A stretch of 64,000 bases of DNA from Bolinopsis microptera. Lineage: Eukaryota; Ctenophora; Tentaculata; Lobata; Bolinopsidae. The position numbers and the translations under genes are program-made. Under the pieces are notes generated by a model. It saw nothing but the letters and a program-made list of their open reading frames with translations. It was not told the origin of the DNA and ran no database searches. Below, in pieces: positions 33,821 to 44,138 of the stretch (position 1 is the stretch's first letter; every line of letters starts with the position of its first letter). Where the stretch lies: contig NC_087074.1 in NCBI RefSeq assembly GCF_026151205.1, positions 20,143,240 to 20,207,239 on the forward strand, given 5' to 3'.

Positions 33821-34330
33821 ATGACAAGAAGGAGCCATTTAATGATAGGTATATTAATTCAAGTTTTCATCCTTGACCTCGTCCTCGGCTCCAATGACCC
33901 ACGAGAACCTTTGTCTAAAGAAAAGGTAATTATAACCAAGGATGTGTACGAAATTCCACCTCTTTACTCGATAGAACCTGCAGATTTTCCGATAATAAAA
34001 ATATGCAGAGATGAAGTTGACGATTTCCTTCTTCGGAATGACACCTCATTTACATACAATAGACCATTTTATAACAAAAAAATGAAGAAAAGGGACAGAT
34101 TACTTCTATCGCCTGAAGACATTTATGCTTGTCCCATGTCGATGCACGGATATCCAGTATTGGACACAACAAATTGGACGTGTTTGATCCCTGTAAAAAA
34201 GGTCTGTGATGGTTTCTCTAGTTGCCTAACTGACGAGTGTGGTTGCGGAGAGGAGACTACCGAGCAGTCAGTAACCCAGACTCCGGTCTTCTACTGTGCT
34301 CAACAGCCTGGATGTGTCTCATTTCCACAG
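33821..34330 (+). CDS. first exon: signal peptide plus LDL-receptor-A-like module
   Basis: ATG at 33821 opens MTRRSHLMIGILIQVFILDL, a good signal peptide (the upstream in-frame start at 33764 would bury it). After ~100 residues of acidic, unrecognised sequence comes a Cys-rich module near residues 112-155: CPMSMHGYP, WTCLIPVKKVCDGFSSC, LTDECGC. The xCIxxxxVCDGxxDC pattern is that of LDL-receptor class A repeats, although the acidic DGSDE calcium box is degenerate (TDE). The exon ends TTTCCACAG followed by GTAACA at 34331, phase 0, a plausible donor. It is probably the 5' exon of a secreted or type I membrane protein; downstream exons were not found in this window. Confidence 0.6.
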
Positions 34331-34496
34331 GTAACAAAAACATAAGACAATATTTTTCTTTATCAATACAATAGTGCGAATGATCACTAATGGCGACATT
34401 CCCATATATATGGATGATGATTAATCACTCTACACTCGACTGTCACGTGACTTTTTCAACCCGTTCTCCAGCTGGTTCTAAACGACTTTTCGAAAC

Positions 34497-34578
34497 CCTA
34501 ACCCTCTAATCTGATCCCAACCCTAACCCTAACCCAATCCTTAACAAAAACATATGCTGAAACCCTAACCCTAACGAG
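34497..34578. repeat. degenerate interstitial CCCTAA repeats
   Basis: Several CCCTAACCCTAACCC blocks interspersed with unrelated bases. This matches the metazoan telomeric hexamer (C strand) and may mark an old repair or insertion event. Confidence 0.6.
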
Positions 34579-34778
34579 AAATAAGACTAATTTCCTTATA
34601 CGGTCATATCACGTGATCGAGACAGTATTTCGCCAATATCTCGTCAGGGGAGCATTTTAACCCTATGTCATGTGGGGTGATTCGGAATCAGCGTCCGAAA
34701 ATACATCGATTGAAGTTGGTTACAACCGTCGGGGGCCCTTTTAGAACAATCTCGAAGATCGACTGTAGAGTGATTTAG

Positions 34779-35060
34779 CACGCTCGCATATATATATATA
34801 TCCACGCAGTCTAGCGGGCGGAAATTTTTATCGCCCGCGTCCTCGCGGCGATATAATATATGTCCTCGAGGGCACACAGCCCGAGGACGACATATCTCCG
34901 TATAGCCCGGAGGGCCCGTAATTGGGCCCGAGTGCTATACGGAATTCCGCCTGCAAGGCGAGTAGGATATGTATTATATCCACCAGCGGGCGCTTGTAAT
35001 TGTATAAAAGTCAACTATAGACAAGATCGCCACTATAAATTGTTGTATCCATGGAATTAA
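34779..35060. mobile_element. hairpin element, partial copy 1
   Basis: Contains the modules described in full at 56000: an ATATGTC...GACATAT hairpin with inner GGGC/GCCC stem (34856-34893), a CGTATAGC...GCTATACG hairpin with inner GGGCCC stem (about 34900-34942), the end block TATATCCACCAGCGGGCG (34976-34993), then GTATAAAAGTCAACTATAG and GTCGCCACT. Loop sequences differ from the 56-kb copy while stems are kept. Confidence 0.8.
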
Positions 35061-35180
35061 ACAGGAATTAAACAAACAGGAATGAAACAAACAGGAATTA
35101 AACGAACAGGAATTAAACAAACAGGAATTAAACAAACAGGAATTAAACAAACAGGAATTAAACAAACAGGAATTAAACAT
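35053..35180. repeat. 15-bp minisatellite (AGGAATTAAACAAAC)n
   Basis: About eight copies with rare changes (ATGAAAC, AACGAAC), directly after the hairpin element. Confidence 0.9.
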
Positions 35181-35361
35181 GAAATTACCAAGGAGAACAC
35201 TAACGAACTCGTTTTGGCTATACATCAATTCATAAATACGTTCAGATATAAAACAAAAGCCGAATAAAAGTATGAAAATAAAATCTTAAAATTTAACCGC
35301 GTTACAATATCACGAAGTGGAAATAAAATCAAATATAATAACATAAACCCGCCACGCAAAG

Positions 35362-35490
35362 GGTTTATATAACAGATCATCCCGCGCTAGCGGGATGATC
35401 TGATAAACCATAAACACATACGAGTGCGCGCAGCGCACGAGTTTTGTGTTAATATGTAATCCCGAAGCGCCAGCTGAGGGATTACATTTA
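35362..35490. repeat. cluster of three short hairpins
   Basis: CAGATCATCCCGC / GCGGGATGATCTG with GCTA loop (35373-35402), enclosed by GGTTTAT...ATAAACC; then GTGCGCGCAGCGCAC; then GTAATCCC...GGGATTAC (about 35455-35487). Confidence 0.75.
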
Positions 35491-35748
35491 TTTTAATTTA
35501 GCCCTGAGCGTGAAGTGTTTATGGATTATAATTATCTCCGGCGATTTCGACAAGGGATTTATACTTTAGAAGAGAGTGATAAAATAGTTTTTATTTCGGA
35601 ATACGGGTCTGATTTTAGTAATATTTTCATTTCTATTTGTGATGGTGATAACAAGTGATACGATAACGTACTAACAGTAGTAAATTAAGAATAAGATTAA
35701 GTAGCACAATTGAAGTTATACCGGTTAAACAAGCAATAGAAAATATAT

Positions 35749-35937
35749 TTACGATGAAAAGCAAGCTATATCAAAATGTAAAATTGTATTGATACTGTTA
35801 GTGTTAGTCAGAGCAAATCTGGATGACTGAAGCCAAGAATTAAATTTGTTTAGAGCCCAGTTGTTGACTCTAACTGTACTGTCCGGAACACGATTGGAAA
35901 GCAGTTCATCAATCTGAATGTCAAACCGATCTGTCAT
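35749..35937 (-). CDS. possible N-terminal exon of Crypton-like tyrosine recombinase
   Basis: A 62-codon ORF with RFDIQIDELLSNRVPDSTV then NNWALNKFNSWLQ. This resembles the SAM-like N-terminal (core-binding) start of Crypton-type tyrosine recombinases and DUF3504 host proteins, where a block of that shape precedes the catalytic domain. The catalytic R-H-R-Y domain is not in this ORF. A GTAAAT just before the stop could be a splice donor. A four-E-box/CCAAT cluster lies 208 bp upstream of the ATG. Similarity is judged by eye and is weak. Confidence 0.3.
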   Translation of the reverse strand: MTDRFDIQIDELLSNRVPDSTVRVNNWALNKFNSWLQSSRFALTNTNSINTILHFDIACFSS

Positions 35938-36144
35938 AGTGGAGCAATAGCTTGAACGTTAGCAGGAACAAGAGCTGGAAGGAGAGCAAGCATAACAATA
36001 CTATTTTTAGGGCACGGACAAGGGTAACTGGCTAGTCGCCAACTTCTCACGCCACGCGTTGGAGAAATTCCAAGAATTAGCTGCTTTGGCAACGTTCCCA
36101 GGAATTTGCGTGTAAAAGAAGTGGACGGTTACGATGTTTCATAT

Positions 36145-36228
36145 CACGTGGTGCGCTTTCGTGTCACGTGGTATAGACTCGGCGTATGCTATTGGTGGCA
36201 CGTGGTACGCATGTGACGCGCCCACGTG
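36145..36228. promoter_or_regulatory. E-box cluster (4x CACGTG) with inverted CCAAT
   Basis: CACGTG at 36145-36150, 36165-36170, 36199-36204 and 36223-36228, with ATTGG at 36191-36195. The organisation is like the cluster at 1396. It lies upstream of the minus-strand ORF at 35749-35937. Beyond it (36330-36440) are two copies of AGCGGGCCGGG and further GC-rich dyads. Confidence 0.45.
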
Positions 36229-36586
36229 ATCGCGCGTCTAACTGTTCTACTATTATCGTGTTCTAATCAGCAGTATCATTGATTATTGTAAGTCGGAGAA
36301 TTGAATGATAAACATCAGTTACGACTAAAAAGCGGGCCGGGTTTATACAAATTTCCGGGGCGGGATGATATCACCTTGAGATGTTTATCTAACAGCGGGC
36401 CGGGCTGAGTGATAATATGATCCCGCGTCGAAATCCCGGAGATATTTATAATAATTTAAATGCTAATAAAAATTCTGGATGTGTGCATAAAAGCAAGTCC
36501 AAGGAGATAGGTTAGACTTAGAAACTACGATAAGTTGATAGGACGATCAAGGAGATGAGTAGGGGACGTGAAGCGTCAAGCGAGGA

Positions 36587-36862
36587 TTAGGACTTATTCT
36601 TAGGATTTCGAAGGTTTGAAGAGTCTGTTAGGTATTTCCCGAATTCTTTTGTGTGACAAGAGTTCATTATGATCCTATACTCTTTTAGCATTACAAGGCT
36701 TTTCAGGTTATCAGAAAGCTTTGAGCGGCGGGAGTGGTACTCAGTGCATTCGGTTATGACATGGTCCTCAGTTTCTAGGATAGGTGTTTCAAAGAAAGGT
36801 AGCTCTTCGAAAAAGCGAATGACGTCTGTGTCTGGAGAGCAGCAAAAACGACACGTTTTCAA
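36587..36862 (-). pseudogene. LINE family Y ORF2, C-terminal zinc-knuckle region
   Basis: Encodes CRFCCSPDTD...EDHVITECTEYHSRR, a CCHC-like zinc-binding signature seen at the C-terminus of many Jockey/CR1-group LINEs. It is separated from the RT by stops and a frame change near 36880, so this copy is dead. Confidence 0.7.
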
Positions 36863-36881
36863 TGCTGTGGTGTATCGATCA

Positions 36882-37976
36882 CTAGTATATGATATATCGA
36901 CCTTTCTCTACCCTCAGATCATGACTGCTAGAGCGAAGTTTAGCAATATTAGCTCTCTTAAGCCTGCACGGAATCTGTAAGTACTGTTCTTCACCAAACT
37001 CAGATTTGACCGCGGTGTAGAATGACATCTTCGGCTGGTTGTGAAGATCCTTTTTCCAGTGGTTCACAAAGGTTTCGTGTATGTGCTCACGTGCTGCAAG
37101 AGCGGGGTGTAAGTTTGGTTTAGCGGAGGTGCTCATCTTGATGATAGTGGACCAAGTGTCATACCAGGTAAGGTTCAATTGTTTCTGCTCCTGAAATGTA
37201 TGGTGCAGAAGTGTGTTCACGTTACCTACTACCGCTTGTGATGCTCTATAGAAGTAGGCAATACATTGAGGGAGGACGGTCACTGTCCAGGGGGTTCTTC
37301 CTGTGTCGCCGTAACAGAAGTTGTTATTTGCCTTTTTGTGGACACCCAATATCCATTTAAGAATTTTTAGGTAAGTAGTTTCAAGAGCATCTTTTGCTGC
37401 TGCTTTGGGGAGACTCACTTCTTGGTTTTTTGAGAGAATGGCTTTCACGATGTTGGTTGATGGCAGCCAAACAGGGCATCCGTATGTAGCTGCTGGCTTG
37501 ACTAAGCTATCGATGAGTTTTAGCATCGTGCTAGTGGAGAGTGCTCTCGTGTCAATAATTCGTCTCATAGAGAAGAACGAGCGTAGAGCTTTTTTCCTAA
37601 GCTCATCGATTGCTTGTTTGAAGGAACCGTTCAGAGAGAATTGGATTCCAAGGTAGCAGTATTTTCTTACTGGTGCGATGTCCAAGTTTCCTAGTTTAAA
37701 GCCGTAAGCACATTTGAGTATTCGTGAGCTTGTGTTAAATACCATCACACTGGTTTTGTTGATATTCACAGACAACTCCCACTTTACGGCATAGTCATGC
37801 AAGCAGTTCAGCAGTTTCTGTAAGCTGTCTGCATCCAGCGCTAAGAGGACCAGGTCATCTGCCCAAAGGAGGTGGCTTACTTTAACACCGTTTAGAAGAG
37901 GTACATCCAATTCCTCAATTTGTTCCAGCCTGATGGAGAGCTCGTGGATATAAAGTTTGAAGAGCTCAGGGGACAT
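36882..37976 (-). pseudogene. LINE family Y reverse transcriptase, second half
   Basis: Begins at RT motif B (EQGHPMSPELFKLYIHEL) and contains the catalytic motif C as LLWADDLVLLA (WADD for the usual FADD/YADD), then the connection region (ELSVNINKTSVMVF, YCYLGIQFS, YGCPVWLP). It is frame-shifted relative to the first half at about 38030: the frame carrying TIGTEQGHPMSP only opens there. 364 codons. Confidence 0.85.
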
Positions 37977-38857
37977 TGGATGCCCTTGTTCTGTACCGAT
38001 CGTGACGTCAATGGCTGCGGAGAGCTTCGGGTTGAAGAGTTATTGTACATATGGCTGATGCATTCGAAGAGTTTGCCTGTTATGCCCATGTTGCCCAGCT
38101 TGAACAGGAGTGCTTCCCTGCATACGCTATCGAAAGCTTTGCGGTAGTCGACAAAGCAGGCGAAAAGTCGCTTCTTCTCTTTCTTGGCGTATTTCTCAAT
38201 GATTGTATTTAGGGTGAGTATGTGGTCATTACATTGGGCTCCACTCCTGAATCCAAGTTGATAGGGTCGGTCAGGACAGGCTCTTTCTCTGAATTCGATT
38301 AGCCGTTTGAGGAGTAGATTCGAAAAGAGTTTACCGAGACAGCTCCCAATTGTTATGGCCCGATAGTTATCAGGGTTTTGCCGGTCACCCTTCTTATGGA
38401 GGGGAGTTGTGATGGAGTTGTTCCAGGGGTAGGTTCCATGCTGGAGGCAGGAGTTAAAGAGTTTTACCACGACGAGTTGGAGTTTCTCGTTGAAGTTTTT
38501 CAACATTTCGTTGGATATCAGATCATCGGACACACTCTTATTGTTTTTGAGTTTTTTAGTTGTATCTTTGATTTCCTGTAACGTGAAGTCGCGATTCAGT
38601 TCATTGACCAGTTCATTGGTGAGCTGCGAATTGTTGTACAATGGAGTAGAGGTGACATCGTCCCTTGAGTGATCGTTCCTACCACACTTCCGGTTGTAGA
38701 GATCATTAAAGAATTTGTGGAAGAGGATGAGATCGTAAATGTCGAATGGTTCTTCATCTTTGTACTGGTCAGATAGCCGTTTGAGTGCTGCCCAGTTTAC
38801 CTCTCCACATTCGTTTATCTTCTGGTTCATCTTATACAGGAATTTCCCCTTTTTCAT
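37977..38857 (-). pseudogene. LINE family Y reverse transcriptase, first half
   Basis: Holds the RT entry region (NSITTPLHKKGDRQNPDNYR, ITIGSCLGKLFSNLLLKRL), motif 2 (YQLGFRSGAQCNDHI) and motif A with its catalytic aspartate (FACFVDYRKAFDSV). The reading frame runs on past the frameshift to 37892 as nonsense. It is joined to the endonuclease by another frame change near 38855-38870. Confidence 0.85.
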
Positions 38858-39480
38858 CCTCTTATAATAGCTCGGTATTCCTTTTTTCTGAGGAAGTGCT
38901 GGTCACGAAGGAAGTTGCTGTGTGGGTTACTGTTGGCATTTCTGTCGGCTCTGTTGGCCACCCTTTTAGCATGTCTACAGCTTTGGTCAAACCACTTTTT
39001 CTTACTGGTGCGTTTGCCACTTTTGGTCGTAGTAACAAAATTCGCAAGATTGTGGTATGTTGCAACCACGTCTTCATTAAGCTGAGCAGCTACGTTTGCC
39101 GTGTTCACTGGTTGATCAAGGAGGCAGTCCATTTTGTCTTTGAATGACTGATCATTCTGTGCCAGCCAGAACTTAGTTGCTGTGTCTGCAGAGAGGTTCC
39201 CTGATAAGTTCCATTTGAAAGCTTTAGGTGCATCTTGGATATTTGGCGATTCAAGACAGTTAGAAATCCGTCTTAAAGGGTTTGTCGATATTGACATTGA
39301 CAGCGCTCTGTGATCGGAGTATTGAGAGATGCTCTCAATTTTCAGGTGGCGGACTCTGTCATGAAGACTCGTCGAGACGCAAATGTAATCAACTGTGCTG
39401 ACACCATGCCGCTGAATACAGGTGGGTTCACCGAATATGTCGCCGAGAGTTCTGCCATTTAGGATGACTAGGCCTGTCAT
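38858..39480 (-). pseudogene. LINE family Y endonuclease, second half
   Basis: APE-type endonuclease C-terminal half: LVILNGRTLGDIFGEPTCIQ, STVDYICVS and the catalytic SDHR. It is separated from the first half only by one in-frame TAG (39481-39483), because codons on both sides are in the same frame. Followed by the EN-RT linker with basic NRADRNANSN. Confidence 0.85.
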
Positions 39481-40173
39481 CTAAAGGAGTTCGATGAAGG
39501 GTCGCCCATTCGTGTTTAGCTTTGGGTCTGAGTTATTGCGTTTAGCCAACTTTTTAAAGAAATGAGCGTCGAGCTCTGTATCCTTCATTAGACAATGGTC
39601 CGACAACATGTCGTCCAGAGTGCCAGTTCTAGCATTGAAATCCCCGAGAAGAATGATATCCTCGTTCAGAGGAACTCCAGCCAGGAATTTTTGAAGATAC
39701 TCTAGAGTTGACATACTGTCTTCAGTTTCCAGACCTTTTCTTCGCTTCTTGTAGGATCTATTTTTGGGTGAGTCATAGACATTGATAATATAGGTGTTTC
39801 GGTCTAGGTCGAAGTAGTTAGCTTTAAGCTTAACTACAACGATATCTTCCGTGGAATTCATACGAACGTTGGTTACACCGGCTTTTAAGCTTTTGTGAAC
39901 TCCGATACATACTCCACCTGAATTTGATCCCTTCCTGTTAGAGTTAAAGCAACAGTAGTTACTTAAGTTGATCTCCCCTTTTGTTTCTTGCAGAGCAAAA
40001 ATATCGTGGGTGTCAAGTAGTTCACGAATTTCGGTTATATCAACCTTGGCTCCTTCAATTTTGTCCCGAGAGTGGTTGATATTCCAGCACAGAAACTTAA
40101 GGGAGTGGCGGGACCTCGTTGGTGTGGGTTTAGTCATTGCTAAACCTGTTGGTGCTGCGTCTTGTTTTATCAT
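39481..40173 (-). pseudogene. LINE family Y endonuclease, first half
   Basis: APE-type endonuclease N-terminal half: LKFLCWNINHSRDK, FALQETKG (metal-binding glutamate), YIINVYDSP, LLGDFNARTG. Ends at an in-frame TAG. The ATG at 40171-40173 overlaps the TGA of a small upstream ORF (ATGA), and the ORF1 stop is at 40285-40287. With the ORF1 segment next to it this suggests a two-ORF CR1/L2-type LINE. Confidence 0.85.
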
Positions 40174-40284
40174 TGTCGTGGTAGCTTATTCGGGGGAGTC
40201 GCAGGGTCTTCCGCAGACCCTCCTGGAGGCGAAGCCAAAGCATCTTTTGACCTCTCTGCCTTAGCTCGAATCCAGTGTTGCGAA

Positions 40285-40620
40285 CTAATAAGAATTTTGG
40301 TCGCCAATTTTATCGTTTGAAATGGTGAAGATCCTATCTTTGACATCCGGCCTGTGTTTGTGGAGCCAGCTAACATGGTTTCTAGTCTCCTCATTGACGA
40401 CTTGTATTCTTTCATTGATGCTAGAGTTGTTGGAGGAGGGTATCAGCGCTGAAAAGCATATTTGAGCCTTTGTGGTGTTCAGTAGAGTTCCTTCACATTG
40501 CTTACAAGACTTGATTTCTTTTTAAGGAAATCATTGCTCCCTGTGTGAATGTAAATGCACTCAGGTCTTAGTCGTTTTATAGTGTTGTTGAGCTTCTTTG
40601 ATTTGTTCAGCATATCTTTT
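40285..40620 (-). pseudogene. LINE family Y ORF1, SGNH-esterase-like C-terminus
   Basis: In two frames the minus strand encodes KRLRPECIYIHTGSNDFL, then TTKAQICFSALIPSSNN and INERIQVVNEETRNHVSWL, ending GDQNSY and a stop. The GSND block and the following SALIP...VN pattern are those of the SGNH/GDSL-like esterase domain found in ORF1 of CR1/L2-group LINEs. One frameshift sits near 40497. The upstream part of ORF1 is at 45.5-51.0 kb, cut off by the family X insertion. Confidence 0.6.
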
Positions 40621-40892
40621 TCTTTTTTTAATTTTTATGTTGGTGGCAAGAGATTTTTATAATCTCAGGAAATAGTGATCGTGTAACTTATAACCTCTCC
40701 TATTTCAATGATCATAGTACACCCATTACGAGGTGCCACTATTAAGTACAGTAATCTGTTCTGGGTGATTCCAGTTTAAACAGATGAGGTGCAACAAAAA
40801 ACTATGGATCTAGACCAGTAAAGGTCGATAAATAACTACCAGGTTCGAGGGGCCAGCTACCCTTCAACCTTAAAATAGCTACTGAAACATCA

Positions 40893-43607
40893 ATGAATAA
40901 CCAAAAGTGGAGTGACTCTCGGAGTTCAAGGAGGGGTGTAGCCAGGATGAAGTACTCTGGGCAAAGCCGCAAGGACCCCAGTGTGCAGATGAGAACAAAG
41001 AAGTCGCCTTATTTCAACAGTGTTATTAGTTCACAGCATATCACTCATGTGGACCCGGAGAAGGGGAGAGCACTCCCATGCAACTTTATCAAACACAGCA
41101 TTAATGTGGGAACGTGGAATGTGTTATCATTGGAGAGCAGTTCCTCAAAGCTGTATGAATTGTCACAGAATATGTCAGCATATAAAATGGATGTCTTGGG
41201 GCTGACTGAGACGCACAGACCCGGCACTGGTGAGGTTACCTTGGATGATGGGTCCCTCTTTATTAACTCAGGAAGAAGTGATGGGTACAGACGACAAGGG
41301 GTAGGTTTAGTCCTCTCGAAGAAGACTAAAAATTCATTGATTTCATACAGTCCGATATCAGAACGTATTCTTGCAGCGAGGCTGCACAGTCGACATATCA
41401 ACATTTCGATTGTGATAGCTTATGCTCCAACTGAGGATGCAGCAGTCGGGGTAAAGGATGACTTTTATCAGCAGCTATCTGGGGCATTTGATGAACTACC
41501 AGCTCATGACGTGAAGTTTTTACTTGGAGATCTAAATGCTCGCATTGGCCAAGATAACTCAGCTTGGTCCGGTGTGATTGGTAAGCATTCCCTTCACGTT
41601 TCATCAAATGACAACGGCCTTCGACTATTAGATTTCTGTGCATTGCATCAACTGACAATCGGTGGGACGCTTTTCCAGCATCGTGATATTCATAAAGGAA
41701 GTTGGAAGTCTCCAGATGGCCGCACAGTAAATCAGATTGACCATGTCTGTATTTCTACCAAGTGGAGTCACTCTCTACTTGACGTAAGATCATGCAGGGG
41801 TGCAGACATTGGCTCCGATCATTATTTGGTTCGGGGTCAATTTAGAGTCAAACTTATGGCAGTTCAAAAAATGAACGCCTCTCGTAGGAAATCTCCAGCA
41901 ATTGAGAATCTTAGAGATCAGTCCAAGGTTGAAGAGTACTGCATTGCTCTTCAAAATCGTTTTAGCTGCCTACCAATGGAGGAGAATCTTGATGGAGAAT
42001 GGACATTAGTTAAGGATACTATTAAAGAAGTGTCTATGGAGGTACTGGGTGAGCGCCCCCGGCGCAGAAAGCAGCAGCATTTGTCTCAGGAGACAAAAAG
42101 CCTTATTGCAGAACGCAGTAAGATTAAACAGATGGCGCCTAGTGACAAAAACAATAGGAGCGAGTATTCTCGGGCCAACAAACTTGTCAAAAAGAGCTGC
42201 AGGAAAGACGACGAGAATTGGGCTCTTAGAGTTGCAGCAGATCTGGAAACAGCTGCTGTCCATGGCCGGCAAAGGGAAGTCTGGCAACGGATAAAAACAC
42301 TGTCCGGTAAGAAGAATCGAAAATCAACTGCTGTAAGAGACAAATCCGGGAAGTTGATTGCTGATCCCTCTGCTCAGAGAGAGAGATGGGGAGAACATTT
42401 TTCGGAGCTATTAAACCCTCCTCCCACGAATGCGGATCTGTCTGACCTGGACCATCTTGAAGTGGTTCCATGCTTTCCGTATCTTGGTGATGGTGATGGT
42501 CCCCCCACTAGACTTGAGATTTTAAACTGTCTCAAAAAATTGAAGAACCACAAAAGTGCTGGGATTGACGAAATCTCTAATGAGCAGTTAAAGTATGGGG
42601 CAAGTGGTCTTGTGGATAGGATGGAGAAATTGTTCTCTAAAGTTTGGAATTCAGAAGCAGTGCCTGACGACTGGTTGAAAGGCATCGTGATAATTGTACC
42701 AAAGAAGGGTGATACCTCTCATTGCTCCAATAATAGGGGGATCACTTTAAGATCTACAGCATCGAAACTGTATCAAATCATCATTTTACAACGCATGAGT
42801 GACGGTTTAGAAAGTTTGCTACGAGACAATCAGTGTGGGTTCAGAAAGAACAGATCATGCATTGATCAGATTTATTCACTCCGCACTATTATACATAACT
42901 GCATTGAATATAATCTCCCCCTGTATGTAAATTTTGTGGACTTCAAGGCAGCTTTTGATTCTATCGACAGGAATTATATTTGGAAAGCTTTCAGTCATTA
43001 TGGCCTGCCATGTAAATACATTCGAATAATACAGGCATTTTTTAATGGAACTGTCAGTGCTGTTAGACACAATGGTGAACTATCAGAATGGTTTGAAGTA
43101 AGTTCAGGCAGTGGCCAAGGAGACATTCAGGGTCCCCCACTTTTTAATGTCTGCCTCAATGTGGCTGCTGAGAGAACAGAAAGCAACAAAGTGGTGTCTC
43201 ACGGAGCGGTTCTTCAAAGATCTATCAGTCCGCTTGTTGATGATATCACTGTGTTAGATACAGACTATGCAGATGACATGGCTGTACTGGATAACAGCGA
43301 GGAAGGTCTTCAAGAAACAACTGACCTTTTGTGTATGTATGGTGCCCAGGGAGGTCTCAGAATCAATGGTAAAAAGACTGAGGCTATGGTCATTGGTAAA
43401 GCAACCTCTCAACGGCCATACACGAAAGAAGCCACAGTGAACATCACTGTTGAAGACACGCCAGTGCAGCAAGTTAGTGACTTTACGTACTTAGGTACAA
43501 TTATTTCCAGCGACGGTACTATCGACCGTGAGCTGTCAGCTAGGATTCAGAAAGCTTCCGGAGCCTTCAATCAACTGAGTAATATATGGAAAAACCGCAA
43601 CATCTAG
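40893..43607 (+). CDS. LINE family X endonuclease/reverse transcriptase
   Basis: 904 residues. Endonuclease residues ~70-315: GTWNVLS (75), LTETH with catalytic Glu (104-108), AYAPTEDA, LLGDLNARIG (~210), IDHVCIS, SDHY (308-311). RT follows: IVIIVPKKGDT, NQCGFRKNRSCIDQI, motif A FVDFKAAFDSID (Asp ~683), GSGQGDIQGPP, catalytic YADD at 792-795. It nicks target DNA and primes reverse transcription of its own RNA. It ends at TAG 43605-43607, where the sister copy at 48640 has CAG; the frame continues after it to 44099. A single C-to-T nonsense change therefore removes the last ~165 residues here. Homologues are often mis-annotated as craniofacial development protein 2. Confidence 0.9.
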   Translation: MNNQKWSDSRSSRRGVARMKYSGQSRKDPSVQMRTKKSPYFNSVISSQHITHVDPEKGRALPCNFIKHSINVGTWNVLSLESSSSKLYELSQNMSAYKMDVLGLTETHRPGTGEVTLDDGSLFINSGRSDGYRRQGVGLVLSKKTKNSLISYSPISERILAARLHSRHINISIVIAYAPTEDAAVGVKDDFYQQLSGAFDELPAHDVKFLLGDLNARIGQDNSAWSGVIGKHSLHVSSNDNGLRLLDFCALHQLTIGGTLFQHRDIHKGSWKSPDGRTVNQIDHVCISTKWSHSLLDVRSCRGADIGSDHYLVRGQFRVKLMAVQKMNASRRKSPAIENLRDQSKVEEYCIALQNRFSCLPMEENLDGEWTLVKDTIKEVSMEVLGERPRRRKQQHLSQETKSLIAERSKIKQMAPSDKNNRSEYSRANKLVKKSCRKDDENWALRVAADLETAAVHGRQREVWQRIKTLSGKKNRKSTAVRDKSGKLIADPSAQRERWGEHFSELLNPPPTNADLSDLDHLEVVPCFPYLGDGDGPPTRLEILNCLKKLKNHKSAGIDEISNEQLKYGASGLVDRMEKLFSKVWNSEAVPDDWLKGIVIIVPKKGDTSHCSNNRGITLRSTASKLYQIIILQRMSDGLESLLRDNQCGFRKNRSCIDQIYSLRTIIHNCIEYNLPLYVNFVDFKAAFDSIDRNYIWKAFSHYGLPCKYIRIIQAFFNGTVSAVRHNGELSEWFEVSSGSGQGDIQGPPLFNVCLNVAAERTESNKVVSHGAVLQRSISPLVDDITVLDTDYADDMAVLDNSEEGLQETTDLLCMYGAQGGLRINGKKTEAMVIGKATSQRPYTKEATVNITVEDTPVQQVSDFTYLGTIISSDGTIDRELSARIQKASGAFNQLSNIWKNRNI

Positions 43608-44099
43608 TCTTATACAAAGATCAGGATTTATAAGGCAGCGGTTTTGACAATATTGTTATATGGTAGTGAGGTTTGGAACACAACCAAAAAGCAGCTACAT
43701 CGCTTTGAGGTGTTCCATCAGCGTTGCTTGAGGAGAATACTTAGGATAAGATGGCTCGATCGGGTTAGAAACACTGAAGTGCTGGAGCGTGCAAAGATAA
43801 ATCCAGTAGAGACGTTCATAGGAGCAAACCGCCTGCGTTGGTTTGGCCATGTCACCAGAATGCCAGACACTAGGCTTCCTAAGTACCTGCTTAACTGGAC
43901 CCCTGCGCATGGGAGAAGATCTAGGGGCCGTCCAAGAAAGAACTGGATGAAATGTTTGCTGGAAGATGCTGCAGCGTTTACAGGAAACACTGACATAGAC
44001 CTAGAAGGAGCGAGCGAGATGGCTAGTGACCGAAAACTTTGGAGGGAGATGATACGTCACAAACGGGAGTTCATTGGTGCAGGCCACTCGAATGATTGA
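43608..44099 (+). pseudogene. LINE family X ORF C-terminus after nonsense codon
   Basis: Same frame as the preceding ORF. Encodes YGSEVWNTTKKQLHRFEVFH, RCLRRILRIRW, RLRWFGHVTRMPDTRLPKY and GRRSRGRPRKNWM, the characteristic C-terminal region of RTE-like LINEs. The ATG at 43644 is probably not a real start. Confidence 0.85.
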
Positions 44100-44138
44100 G
44101 GAGACCTAATCAAGTACAAGTACAAGTAAGTATGTTGG

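Larger units (their letters stand above)
40644..44130 (+). mobile_element. LINE family X, plus-strand near full-length copy
   Basis: ~3.49-kb non-LTR retrotransposon, RTE-like by its single APE endonuclease/RT ORF and short AAGTACAAGTACAAGTAAG 3' tail. TATGTTGG flanks it (40636-40643 and 44131-44138), a likely target duplication. It interrupts the older, opposite-strand family Y LINE. The region 40644-40892 before the ORF is taken as its 5'UTR. Confidence 0.75.

Noticed and set aside
41020-43996. Many short ORFs antisense or in other frames within the LINE X region (mirrored at 48743-50733)
   Set aside because: Shadows of the endonuclease/RT ORF; they repeat in both LINE copies only because the DNA is the same.
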